Assembly: GCF_040436345.1 (NCBI RefSeq)
Contig: NC_133221.1
Location: 30,468,589-30,532,588, forward strand
Origin: Pagrus major
Lineage: Eukaryota; Chordata; Actinopteri; Spariformes; Sparidae
Reading direction: 5' to 3'
Length of the DNA stretch: 64,000 bases
Shown: one piece after another, positions 1 to 12,400 of the stretch
How positions within the stretch are numbered: the first letter of the stretch is position 1
Layout: each line of letters opens with the position of its first letter
Notes under the pieces: model-generated
The model's database searches: none
What the model saw: only the letters and a program-made list of their open reading frames with translations
Told to the model about the DNA's origin: nothing
Made by a program: the position numbers and the translations under genes

Positions 1-394
1 ATGAATCCAGACCACTCAGTGTACCTGCTTGTTCAAAGAGCCTCCTGGTGACAAAGTTGTTTCTGGAGCAGTTTAACAACAATTCACCTGATTCACACGA
101 ACATCGCTGAGGTTAAAAACACATCTCACAGCAGACTGTCACTGTCACTGAGTGTTTTATTGATTGTGACACTAAACCAGTTGTATTGAGATAGTATGGT
201 GACAAAGTGAGTTCAGTGGACTGCTGTGCTGCTGCCTTTGTGTGCTTTGGTTGATGTCCTCTCTCAGGACTGCCAGGGACACAGGTGCAGTCCTGCCCTG
301 TGACATCTACATAAATATGTTTCAGCGGTTATTATAAGGAGGAGGGAAAATAGCATTTCAATTCAATAGTCAATTCAGGTGACTTGGTGAAGCG

Positions 395-1110
395 AGAACA
401 ACTTAGAGCTCAACGCTCTAAAAACAGTGGAGATGATTGTGGACTTCACCCCCATCACAATATGTGACGGCACCATCAACACAGTGGAGTCCTGCCGCTT
501 CCTGGTCACCATCATCTCCCAGGATCTGAAGTGTGAGCTCAACATCAGCTCTGTCATCAGAAAAGCCCAGCAGAGGATGTACTTCCTGTGGCAGTTGAAG
601 AAATTCAGCCAGCCAAAGACGATGATGGTGCACTTCTACACTGCCATCGAGGTCATCCTCACTTCTTCCATCACCATCTGGCACGCTGCTGCCACTGCCA
701 GGGACAAGGGCAGACTGCAGTGCATCTCGCTCTGCTGAGAAGGTGATCGGCTGCTATCTGCCAACCTGCACGCCTCCAGGACCCTGAGACATTAAGGTAA
801 GATAGCTGCCGACCCCTCCCATCCCAGACACAAACTTTTTGAGACTCTCCCCTGGCAGGAGGCTGCGGTCCATCAGGACCAAAACCTCTCACCATAGGAA
901 CAGTTTCTTCCCATCTGCAACTTGCCTCATTAACAAGACCTGTGACCCCCCCTGACACTGACCCCCCTCCCTCCCCTTTCACTTACATTGATGTAAAGTT
1001 TTAGTCACCAGACACTTTTATTTTGCACATTGCAATATACTGTACATCTCTACTGTGACCTTGCACAATCCATGTCAAACGTTTTGCACTGCTTTTGCAC
1101 TCTTGCATCT
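395..1110 (+). mobile_element. LINE 3' fragment (L2/Rex-type reverse transcriptase C-terminus and tail)
   Basis: The frame 427-738 includes SSVIRKAQQRMYFLWQLKKF and YTAIEVILTSSITIWHAAAT, then DKGRLQ. This is the typical C-terminal region of teleost non-LTR retrotransposon ORF2, just beyond the RT domain. The following 3' part (CAGGAGGCTGCGGTCCATCA, GAACAGTTTCTTCCCATC) is also family-typical. It is 5'-truncated, as most LINE copies are, and the frame breaks near 738. Confidence 0.7.
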
Positions 1111-3600
1111 ATTTAAAATAACTGACTAAATGACTGGATTCCCTTATATGACACTGTCGGCGATTTTCCATAACTACCTCCTAATAGTTAGTATCAGGTT
1201 ATTTTATTTATTCTTGTGACTTGCGTGTGCAAAAAGTGTCTCGTCCTTCGACGCCGCTGACTGAGGTGGCCAAGCCTATCATCCGTTCACGACCACAGCA
1301 ATTATTTATATTTAGGCTTAAACTGTGTCAGTGTAGCAAAATTCATCATAAAAGATGACTTGAAACCATGTTCACACCAGCTCTATCACAACACTCACTA
1401 GCACAAGCAATTTCAAATTGAGAGTCTATTAACTTCATGTGTATTTAACCATCATCTTACAAACTTCTTTTTCATACAACAAATACAGACTTGGGTCCGT
1501 GGGGACACCAAGAATAAACTACTATAAGACACAACCATCATAGGAAAATGTTACCTTGTGTCTTCCCATAATATTAGTTATTTGCACTTGTATTATGGGA
1601 AGTACATTGTACTTAAAAGCTATTTATCATGTTTTCATTTTGGTATATTTTAGTTTTGAGTAATTTCAAGGAAACATTATTTGTGTTAATTTACGTGGTG
1701 AACCAGCTGAGGTCGTTATGAGCCCATATAAAATCATTTAAATAAACCAGCAGGGTTCATGTGATGCTCAGGTCACACTGGCATGTGACATTTGAAGTAA
1801 ACAATTGCTGCCTTCCTTTCTGTATTTGGGAAGTAAACGCCTTTTTCAAGTAGATTTTCCAGCAGGTGTTATTCATTGCTGCATGAACAGTAAGCAGATT
1901 TTGTGTTTGTCTGTAGGTTTTTCTGTTTGTTTTTGTAGCAAAGACAATGTAGGCAGTATAGGCAAATGCTAGGTGTGCCATCCATCCATAGTGGCGCCAC
2001 AAATGAGGGAAGAAAGAAAAACATCAAAACTATTAACTTTTACAACTTTTTTACTAATACTATTTTAATGGTGTTATTTCTCAAACATGGCTAAAAAAGC
2101 CCACAACAGCATAACTACATAACCTATTAAATAGGCCCAGTATTTTCTATTCTCTATTAAGTTAACAGGAAAGAGACGGATGTAATGTGAGACACCTGCT
2201 GATGTGATAGACTGATACGCTCATAAGACGGTAAAGGGTCATTAAAATCAGTTAAAAAACAGTCAATCAAATGAGTTGTTAAAAACAGTTACGGGGATGA
2301 GAGAAGTCATTCATAAATAGGTCAGCTAAAAATGTAGAAAAGTACTTTCATAAGTCATAATTTCAAATGAATGAGAATAAGGTTAAAATTGTTAAATAGG
2401 TTGAAACATGTAAGTCCTGTGAAAAGGTAAAAACAGGTGAAAACCAGGTTAAAACCTTAGAAAGGTTATAAATAAACCTATCTGTGATCTGCCTGTTGAG
2501 CCTTATGAGAGGTGACGCTTGTGATTGATTAGTCACGCCTGCAGAGACCGGAAGGGGGAGCTCTCGGCCACGATGCTTCCATGGATCTATAATAAGACCT
2601 GGATATGGCGCCGCCTCTCAGCAGACACGCCGATTTTTCCCAGTGGCCACTCGTGATATTGCAACAAAAAATCCCATGGGGCCCAGAAAGCATTTTTCCC
2701 ATAGGCCGTAATAGTAAAAGAGAAGCCTGTAAAACTGTTCTCAGGACACCTCCAGCTGTAACCACTGTTAATTGCTAATCTTTGTATTCCATATTTTTAA
2801 GTCATGGACTTTTAAACCGTCAAAAAGTTTTCTAAAGGCCAGAAAAGCCCCCCCAAAGTCTCATTTTCTCATTTTAATAATAGATCCATGGATGCTTCAT
2901 CCTATAAGAAGCTGCAGGAGCAGCTCTTACCTCCTGAACTTTATGTTTGTTTCATTGTTTTCTGTGTATTTAATGAACATGCTGACCTAATTTTGAGTGG
3001 TTTAGTAACATTTTTATGATGTTTTGATTCCTAAAAAACAGCTAGTTTAACTCCGTCCTCTCGGTGGGCGGCACGGAGCAGAAGTATGATATATATGATA
3101 TTATGTGCACTTTGATTATGGTTAGCAGGAAGGAACACAGAGTATAATGCTGCAAATGTGTTTGTGTGTAGTTAATTACTAATGTGTTAATGAGTTCATT
3201 TCTAAAGCAACTGGAAACAAGGAATATAACAAATATAGAGACAATAGTGTTTGACATATTTTGTTATTCCCATTACAATTGAGTTGGATAAGTCAAATGT
3301 ATCCATATCTACAGACTGCGTCTACTTAGCTGTTTGTATTTGGTTTGACCTGTTAAAAACAGGGTGAGAAATGCAAATATATTTACCTGTTGGTTTACCT
3401 GTTTAAGGACGGAAGAAAATCAGAGTGAAACATGGACTTGCAGAAAATATGTATTTACATCTCTTAAGATAAGCATGTAATCTTTCACATGTAAAAATAA
3501 AATGGAACTTTTGTACCTTCTGTTAACACTTTTGTAATAATTTCCTTCTGTGAAGCTGCTAGAGAGGAAGCACTGTGTCTGAGCATCTTTATTGATATTT
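1111..3600. other. No gene seen
   Basis: AT-rich sequence with a short shared repeat (2600-2770). ATG frames of 70-80 codons show no similarity and no splice context. Confidence 0.5.
2600..2770. repeat. Interspersed repeat fragment shared with 54040-54145
   Basis: GCATTTTTCCCATAGGCCGT and AAAAGAGAAGCCTGTAAAAC match GTATTTTCCCCATAGAGCAC and AAAAGAGACATCCGTAAAAC near 54085-54130. Confidence 0.45.
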
Positions 3601-3609
3601 CCTTTTCAG

Positions 3610-4045
3610 GGTGTAACACTGACACCTCCACCTTAATACCTGTCAGCGATGCAGCAGCGAGTGCTCCTGTCCCCGTCACCTCAGACAAGCCCAGTGATGC
3701 AGCATCAGCTTCTACTGTCCCCTCCGTGTCAGCACAGCTGGGCTCAAACTCATTAAAACCTACCTGAGATCTTCTACAGGTCAAGAACATCTCAGTGGAC
3801 TCTCCATCATTAAGTAAATCATGTGGTCTCTCAGCAGATGTCTACATTATGCATATTGCACTGAGGTTTCTGTAATATAGTTATTTGTGCAATAGTCGTA
3901 TTTATATTATATTTGTAAATCTGCACTGATTTTTTATATAATATTTTTGTGCAATACCTCATTTATATTGTATTTTTATTTTGTTTTATGCCATTGTTTC
4001 TTTACTACTGTTTTATTTCTAGAATAAAGAAACTCAACATAAAGT
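3610..4045 (+). CDS. Possible 3'-terminal exon of an unidentified plus-strand gene
   Basis: A strong acceptor (GATATTTCCTTTTCAG) at 3609 is followed by a frame open for 51 codons to TGA at 3765-3767. It is rich in Ala, Ser, Val, Pro and Thr (for example SDAAASAPVPVTSDKPSDAA). An AATAAA at about 4022 would close a 3' UTR of about 260 bp. I do not recognise the protein; it looks like a low-complexity tail. Upstream exons were not identified. A possible piece lies at 268-340 (see findings). The opposite strand also has a 101-codon frame, but without splice context. Confidence 0.3.
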
Positions 4046-4807
4046 AATGTGGTTTCTGTGTGAGTATATGAACATGACTCCTGTGTGATGGTAACTGTCT
4101 AAGATACAAGGGGCACCAGCTAATATCTTAGAGAGGGCACCAAGTTACTCAGGGCCTTCTCTGAGGAGGACAGCCCAGCCTGCTCATATACTGACAGAGG
4201 GAGTGGGACCAAACCACAGCGGTACAGATGAGTGTTCACTTTATAGAGAGAGGAAGTCAGTCTCTTCCGGTTTGCTCCATCAGACTTTATTTCAGAAACA
4301 CCCTGTATGGTAGTGAATGGAGAAAGACTAATCATTTTTCGATCCTGTCATGAAGCACACATATGACATATTGTCAATTTTAAGTCGCAGTCTGTCATGA
4401 AACTAATGGCATATAAGACTGAAAAAACATAATCATACAGACTACACAGCCAACAGTCGTGTTGGTGATGTCATCACGTTGAACAGTCACCAAACTCCGT
4501 CACTTAAACCTTGTAGAGCTGCTCCTGTATATCAGCAGCTCACTGAAGTGACCAACTGCCCCTTCACAGAACTGCAGTTGTCAATATGACCAGATTTATT
4601 GTGATTTTCATCTTTTTTACCACATTTTCTGTGCTGAGTTGAACAAATGCAGTTGAGTGACATCCCACCACTCCACAGCTGGCAGGCTGCACTTTACTGC
4701 TCAGCAGTATGTCAGTGTGTCAGGATGTTTGTCTTAAGCAGCAGTCAGCACCACTTTCACTTCCACCTCATCATACATCAATAACCACAATATTATTCTG
4801 TACTTAC

Positions 4808-5385
4808 AGATGCACTGTGGAGTTTTGGGGAAGACATTTGAATCAGAAGAGAGAGATCTTATTTTTTATACCTAAACAATCTAAATGAACAAACTCTTAG
4901 TTTTCATGACTAAATAAAGTGAATAGACTGACCTTACAGTGATAGTTCAGGTCTTTTGATGTGGAGGTTGTATGAGGCAGATATGATGCAGCACCGACAG
5001 GGAACAACAGCATTGTACACCTAAAGCGCCCAAAATGTTCAAAATATAGCGAACACTGAAACGAATATTTTTTTAGGTGGCTAAAATACATCTTGCTGTC
5101 GCTGCTGTTCAGCAGTACAAAGCTCTGCTTCCCTGTCAGTGTTACACACTGCTTCTCCACACAGGGAGAGCTGAAAGTCATCTACTGCAGGTGACACACT
5201 GACGAGGATAAGTACCTCATACAAGCCCACATCAAAACACCTGAACTGTCACTCTAAGCTTTAAGGTTTATTCAGTTATGGAAAAGATGAATAATTCTGA
5301 GTTTGTATTATTACCTCAATAATATTATAAGTATTGAAATTCTGAGTTTGAATTTCTTCTCCAAAACTACAAAGTGCCCCTTTAG
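4808..5385. mobile_element. MITE family A copy, interrupted by another MITE
   Basis: Left (TGCACTGTGGAGTTTTGGGG) and right (CCAAAACTACAAAGTGCCCC) parts match the copy at 22611-22975. Between them lies an unrelated inverted-repeat unit (4933-5258). Confidence 0.5.
4933..5258. mobile_element. MITE with about 44-bp inverted ends nested in MITE family A
   Basis: The arm starting CTTACAGTGATAGTTCAGG mirrors the arm ending CCTGAACTGTCACTCTAAG, with pairing continuing through CATCAAAA and CTCATACAA. Total length is 326 bp. It has no coding content. Confidence 0.6.
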
Positions 5386-6430
5386 TTGAAATACAGGCTA
5401 TCAGGCATGAAGGACTGGCTGAGTGTCTGAGGTGAGTCCTGAGCACATTTACTGGAGGTTTGATATTCTCATCTCTTAAAACAATCCGACCAGAAATGGT
5501 GCCAGTCTTGTAAAAACTGTCCAATAATTACTACTAAATTCATCTTTGTTTGCTTTGAGCAAAACAAAAAACAATGTGATAATTTTTTTCATTTTGACCA
5601 ACTCCACTGAAAACAATACAATGACAATATTTCATATTTATAATAAATAATCTCCTCTATCAACACGTTTTGGAATGCTAAAAAAAACCAAACACCTGTG
5701 TGGAACATTGCACAGGTAAACAGGTTCATAAGAGGTCATAGTATTTTGATTGGGCGTGAAAGGATCATCCTCAAAAGGATCCGTCATTCATGAGAAAGGA
5801 TAAGAGACAGAGATTTGTCCCATCATGTTGAAGTTCATGACACAGCATCCGTCCTCTGTTCCAGTGACTTGTTCTTATTTATGACAGATCCATTTCAGTT
5901 TCAGTCTGTCTGGTGTTCAGATTCAACCTTGAGCTCTGTGTGATCTTAATGAAGATCAGTATATACACTACTTAGTCTTTCATTTGCTCCAAGTTGTATT
6001 TCCAGGGCTCTCTGTGTGGTTAGAGGAAGAATAATCTTCATCTGTCATCATACAAAGTACAACATGGTGAAACTAGTACTCTGCTTTAAGACGTCCCAAG
6101 GGAGCTGCAGTAGTCTGTGTACCTGCTCCAACAGCAGATCTTAGCCAGAAGCTTGGTCAATGCAAACTTCACACTGTCGTCTGTCCTGACAGCAGGTAGT
6201 TACACAGTGTTACAGTTCAGCTGGGACTAATTTAATTTCTGTCCTCTCCTGTCCCTGCATCCTTCATCTGCACATTTATGTAACTGTCTCATCCTGTGGA
6301 GAAAAATATATTTAGTTTAAACAGACACGTTGTAGCCTACATTTATAAAGTCATCATATAATGTAGCTCAGTCACACCTCAGTGCTCAGTCAATGAACAT
6401 TTCAATGCACTGCTGTCTCACCTGCTGGTG
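5386..6430 (-). other. Probable 3' UTR or downstream region of the tnfrsf14-like gene
   Basis: Lies directly 3' of the stop codon on the minus strand. A donor-like GTGAGA just past the stop suggests that part of this is a UTR intron. I could not fix a poly(A) site. Confidence 0.35.
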
Positions 6431-6475
6431 TTACTGTTGGCAATCTTGTAATCTCCCTGTTTCTTCCAAATCGTC
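6431..6475 (-). CDS. tnfrsf14: tnfrsf14-like terminal coding exon (short acidic tail)
   Basis: Read in phase 0 after exon 7, this gives DDLEETGRLQDCQQ and TAA. The acceptor has a poor pyrimidine tract (CACAAAAAAAG), so the boundary is doubtful. A second frame through the same stretch is also open for about 23 codons. The acidic EET run could serve as a TRAF-binding site, but that is only a guess. A CAG/GTGAGA donor just after the stop suggests a further 3' UTR intron. Confidence 0.4.
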   Translation of the reverse strand, partial: DDLEETGRLQDCQQ

Positions 6476-9400
6476 CTTTTTTTGTGAAATATTGCTCGAT
6501 TAGTGACATTATTTTATTATTTAGAAGACAAATCATTCCTACTTACTACTGTACAGTGCATACAGTGAAATAGACTTAATGATAACAGTTAAGAGGGTTT
6601 AAAACATACCGGTTTTCCATTCTCTGAATTTCTTCTTTTTTCTGTAACAAAACATTAACAAACACCATAATTAACAACATTGTGATGTGACAGAATATTA
6701 TTATTCTTCAAAAACATGATAGCTTTATTGTCCAAATCAAAATCATACCTGTGTTTAGACATCCTTTCTTTATGAGAAGGATCATTACAAGTGCAAGTGC
6801 TGCTACAATGTTCATAGAAATCACTACACTGACGACCACAACTGCTGTCGATCCTGATGTTTGTTCTCCACATTCAGCATCAGTTGAAACAGTTCCTGGT
6901 TTTATCAACTGAAGATTTAATGATTCACATCTGGAATGAAAGAGGGACATTTTGAAGGACACTATGAATTTACTGCAGTTGTAAGACCTTAGGTGTCTGC
7001 TGTGAAGCTTCACTTACTGTGTGTGTGACAGACACATTGGAAATGTTCCATCTGAATATTTTCCTTCACTGCAGTCAGAGCACTCAGTGTCTCTTTGTGC
7101 TGTTCCTGTACAAATACAAATGATATCTGTTGAAACTAACATAGATATATTATGAAAGGATCAAGGTTTAAAATGACATCAGTACATTTCAACAGACCTG
7201 TCTGATTTCCTCTCAGTGGACTTAAACAACTATTTGATTGTTGAGATTTTGGAAGCAGACACAAGATATTTATTTTGTCTTGTATTTACAAGTTTTTATC
7301 CCTGACTTTCCTGCAGAGGTCACCGGGGAAATGATTATGGGCGAAAACCAGTCAGTATCTGGTGTGACCACCATTTGCCTCACGCAGTGCAACACATCTC
7401 CTTCGCATAGAGTTGATCAGGTTGTTGATTGTGGCCTGTGGGATGTTGGTCCACTCCTCTTCAATGGCTGTGCGAAGTTGCCGGATATTGGCAGGAACTG
7501 GAACACACTGTCGTATACGCCGATCCAGAGCATCCCAAACATGCTCAGTGGGTGACGTGTCCGGTGAGTATGCTGGCCATGCAAGAACTGGGATGTTTTC
7601 AGCTTCCAGGAATTGTGTACAGATCCTTGCGACATGGGGCCGTGCATCATCATGCTGCAACATGAGGTGATGGTCGTGCATGAATGGCACAACAATGGGC
7701 CTCAGGATCTCGTCACGGTATCTCTGTGCATTCACAATGCCATCAATAAAATGCACCTGTGTTCGTTGTCCATAACATACGCCTGCCCATACCATAACCC
7801 CACCGCCACCATAGGCCACAACGTTGACATCAGCAAACCGCTCACCCACACGTCTGCCATCTGCCCTGAACAGTGAAAACCGGGATTCATCCGTGAAGAG
7901 AACACCTCTCCAACGTGCCAGACGCCATCAAATGTGAGCATTTGCCCACTCAAGTCGGTTACAACGACGAACTGCAGTCAGGTCGAGACCCCGATGAGGA
8001 CGACGAGCATGCAGATGAGCTTCCCTGAGACGGTTTCTGACAGTTTGTGCAGAAATTCTTTGGTTATGCAAACCGATTGTTGCAGCAGCTGTCCGGGTGG
8101 CTGGTCTCAGACGATCTTGGAGGTGAACATGCTGGATGTGGAGGTCCTGGGCTGGTGTGGTTACACGTGGTCTGCGGTTGTGAGGCCGGTTGGATGTACT
8201 GCCAAATTGTCTGAAACGCCTTTGGAGACGGCTTATGGTAGAGAAATGAACATTCAATTCACGGGCAACAGCTCTGGTGGGCAAATGGTGGTCACACCAG
8301 ATACTGACTGGTTTTCTGACCCCCCCAGTAAAGCAAAACTGCACATTTCAGAGTGGCCTTTTATTGTGGCCAGCCTAAGGCACACCTGTGCAATATTCAT
8401 GCATCGTGATATGCCACACCTGTGAGGTGGGATGGATTATCTCGGCAAAGGAGAAGTGCTCACTAACACAGATTTAGACAGATTTGTGAACAATATTTGA
8501 CAGAAATAGTTATATTGTGTATATAGAAAATGTTTTAGATCTTTGAGTTCAGCTCATGAAAAATGGGAGCAAAAACAAAAGTGTTGCATTTATATTTTTG
8601 TTCAGTGTAATACCACCAGAGCCAGGAGATATGAACAAACATTTCAAAGTTTCAAATAAAGAAATGGAAGTTTTGGTATCTTCTCTCATTCCAAAAACTC
8701 TGAGCAATCTTGCCAGGCTGGACCACAATCTTGCTTACAAACTCAAGCAAGTACTGCGTTTTATATTACCGTCCCTACCCTGAAGTACACACACAATTTT
8801 ACTTTCTAAACAAAATGCCTTGACCAACTGAAATGATGTTGTTACAACGCAATTGAGTGAGGTAGTTAAATAAGCCAAGAGTGGCAAGATTTATTTATTT
8901 GACATTCAACTATCACATCAGTGGACACTGGAGATGTTCATCAGTCAACATCGCTGTCAGAAAACTGAAACAAAGCTGTGGGCTGGATCCCTGCCCTTTG
9001 GCCCCTGAAGTTAGGCCGTTTCACCTCTGGGTAGACCGATTAAAATAAGTTAACCGTCCCTATCGTGATAATAACTCAGATGATAACCCAGTCACACACT
9101 TAAGCCTCACTATTGGTCCACTAAGTTGAAGTTTATCAGCAGTTAACATCATACAGTAGAAATGCAGCTAACTTGGTTAAGCTGATTTAATACAGGCAGA
9201 GCTGCTCAGGCCTGTGGGACCTGACCAATCAGAGCAGACTGGGCTTTTCAGGAGGGGGCCTTAAAGAGACAGAAGGTAATATGCAGACAGAGGGTGAACA
9301 GAGGTCCTTTTGCACATTGAAGCATGTAAACCTATTCAAGTAGACCTTACTATTAAAATTTTTATCCTGAAAATGAGCTTAATATGTCTCGTATAAAGTC

Positions 9401-12400
9401 AGCACAAGAAAACCAACCGTTGTGACGGATGTATTGTCCTGGTTTACAGCCTGTGTGTTTCTGTGCTGCCATACAGCCGTTCTCTGCAGGGTCCAGACAG
9501 AAGAATCCCTCCAGTGGTTCACAAACTGTGTCTGACGATGGAGTACATGACGTCTTTATTTTCACACCAGAACCTGCAACACACATAGAGGTTACTTGTG
9601 GAGAAGCAAAACTATTATTCAGTTTAATCTACTAGAGACTAAATCTTTAAGTCAGAATGAGTGGGATTGGTCAGTCATGGTCTGTAAATACAATATTCAA
9701 ATCTGGATGGATGTATGGATGCATAAACACCACCCAGTGAGATTTTGATTTCATTGTGGCAGGAAAAGGGAGAGGTGGAGGTTGTTCTGCCAAGAAAGGT
9801 CAGTTCTATTATCACTTCAAGTCCCAGTAATTCAAACTTGTTTACTGCTGTTTAAAAATGAGGAAAATACAGAGCTGACCAACGTTAATAATATTAAGAG
9901 CTAATAACTTGAGTGCAAAAATATACACTGCTGCTCAAAAGTTTGGAATCACAAAGAATTTGATGTTTTCCATTAAAACTCACAGTAATTCACCAAATGA
10001 GTTGCTAAATGAATAGAAAATATAGTCAAGACAGTGACAAGGTTAGAAATGATGATTTTTACTTCACTTTGCTTTGGTTAAAGAATCCTTCTCTTGACAT
10101 TCACCTGTGGAAATTCTAGCTGTCAGTTTGTTGAGGTAATCTGGAGAAGTGTCACTCCCTGCTTCCTGAAGTACCTCCCACTTGTTAGATTGGCTTGATG
10201 GGCACTTCTTATGTAATATACAGTAAATAGAGTTGAGATCTGGTGACTATGCTGGCCACTTCATTATAGACAGAATACCAGCTGACTGCACTTTTACTGA
10301 ACTGACAGCCAATATGCTGTATTTTTATTTGCACTATGAGTGAGGATGAATAAGGAAACGTGTGTGTTAGTGTTGTTGAAATAACATTGTCAGGCAGAAA
10401 ACACAATACAGAAAAGAGAGGTATATTTGCATATTGGCAAATAATTCTGCTGAGTGAAGCTGCACTGAACAGAAGAATTGCACCTTTCATTCTTTCTCAT
10501 GTCTCTACAGGAATCTTCTCTGTTTATAGGTTTTCAGTCTGACCCTGTAACATATGACAGCTTTAGTTTCTAGACAATTTCTCACATGGAAAAGCCTTTC
10601 TCAGAATATAGACTGACAAGTTTCAAAACAAAGTTATTTTTTCTGGCCATTTTGAGACTATAATGGAAGCCTCAGATGTTGATGCTCCAGATACCCAACT
10701 AGCCAAAGGAAGGCCAATTTGATTGCTTCTTCAAACTGTTTCCAGTTTCTTTTTAATGATTAATAAGCCTTTTAACACAAAAAAGTTGGATTAACTAACA
10801 TAATGTGATGTTGGACCAAAAGAATGATGGCTGCTGAGGATGGTTCTCTGTACACCTGAGTAAACAGTCCATTAGTCAGCCATGTCGAATTAAAATAGTC
10901 ACTTGCCACATTAATAATATCTAGACTGTATTTATCAATTTAATGTTATTTTAAGTGAATGAAATTGTGCTTTTTTTAACGGTAATGTAGAACTTTTTAT
11001 CATAATTAATGTCTTGTGGCTTAACTATGTGAAACGAGCCTGTTGTGACACAAAACACGTCTCACAATATTTCATGATACATAAAGTTTTCATCAGTATT
11101 GAATCAGTAAGTTGCAGTTATCTCATAATGAATGTGTGCATCTTCAAAACTTCAACACATCTTCAACAGTTTCTCAGTTCTTACACAGTATTAACAGTGG
11201 GGCTTGCAGTAATAAGTCTAATTACAGCTTTTAAATCAAGGCATAGTCTTCAGTTTCTACTAATAGTTAGGAAATATTAACAGGAATCTACCTGCATCGC
11301 AGTCTGTACAGGGAAAACACTGTTTTAATCCTGTCGGCTGATTCATGAAGGTCCCCTCAGTGCAGGGCACACAGGAAGTACTCCGGTGCTCGTTGCAGTC
11401 TGTTTTAACTCGATAACCTGTTGAAAAGAAAAACGTTTTATTTTCATGTCATAAATTGTTTCTATTAAATGGAAAGATACAATCTTAAGAGTACGTTGCA
11501 TGTTTTCAGCTCGGTGAAGTGACAATTTATTAGTGTCATTCTTATTCCTACTTTACCACCAGATGATGCCAAATTTCAAAAAATCTTTAAAAAATATATG
11601 AAGTTCAGCTTGTTCTTGTTGCGTTAAAACACCAGTGATCTGCACACAAGTGGTTTATTCAGCATTGTTGGCACCTGGCAGTATAACAAAAGACTCCATA
11701 TGTAACCACCAAAGTGAAACATCTCTTCAATATTCAATTGAATCTTACCAACAGGACACTTAGGACAGCATCTATTCCCTGTCTGATACTCTGCCCGATG
11801 ACATGTAAGGGTCTGTCCTCTGGAGAGATTCATCACAAGTATCTGTGAAGAAGAACGGACGATCAAAGTAGAAAAACAAGAGTTCCAGCATGAAACCACA
11901 TGTGAGTCAATGAGGTCACATTCATGTCATTTGACAGCAGGGTTATGAGGGTTACTTTAAAAATGTATTCTGATACAGTTACTGATTACCTGTTAAACAA
12001 TGTAATCAGTAATGTAAGTATCACAATATGAAAGTAATGTAACTTGATTACTTGATTTACTTTTGGATTACCTCAGTACCACACATATACATATAAAGAC
12101 TAAAGAAAAGAAATATCAATAAGATGACTTTTATATTTAATCTTCATAACGAGTGTGTTTTCTGTTAAAAATACTCACTTCACTACAGACCAGAGTGATG
12201 TTGTGTGAGACTGGTGAAGTGTTTGTCATGATGTGTGTGCATGTGCATGGTTACAGACCAGTATATCATTCTTTATTCAAAATTGCAATCATGTTAGTAA
12301 TCCCCCTCTTACCTGAATGTATCAGTAATGTCATTACTATTTTTTTTTCTGTAACCTTTATGGAATAAAGTTACTGTTTTTTTTGTATCCTGATTATGTA

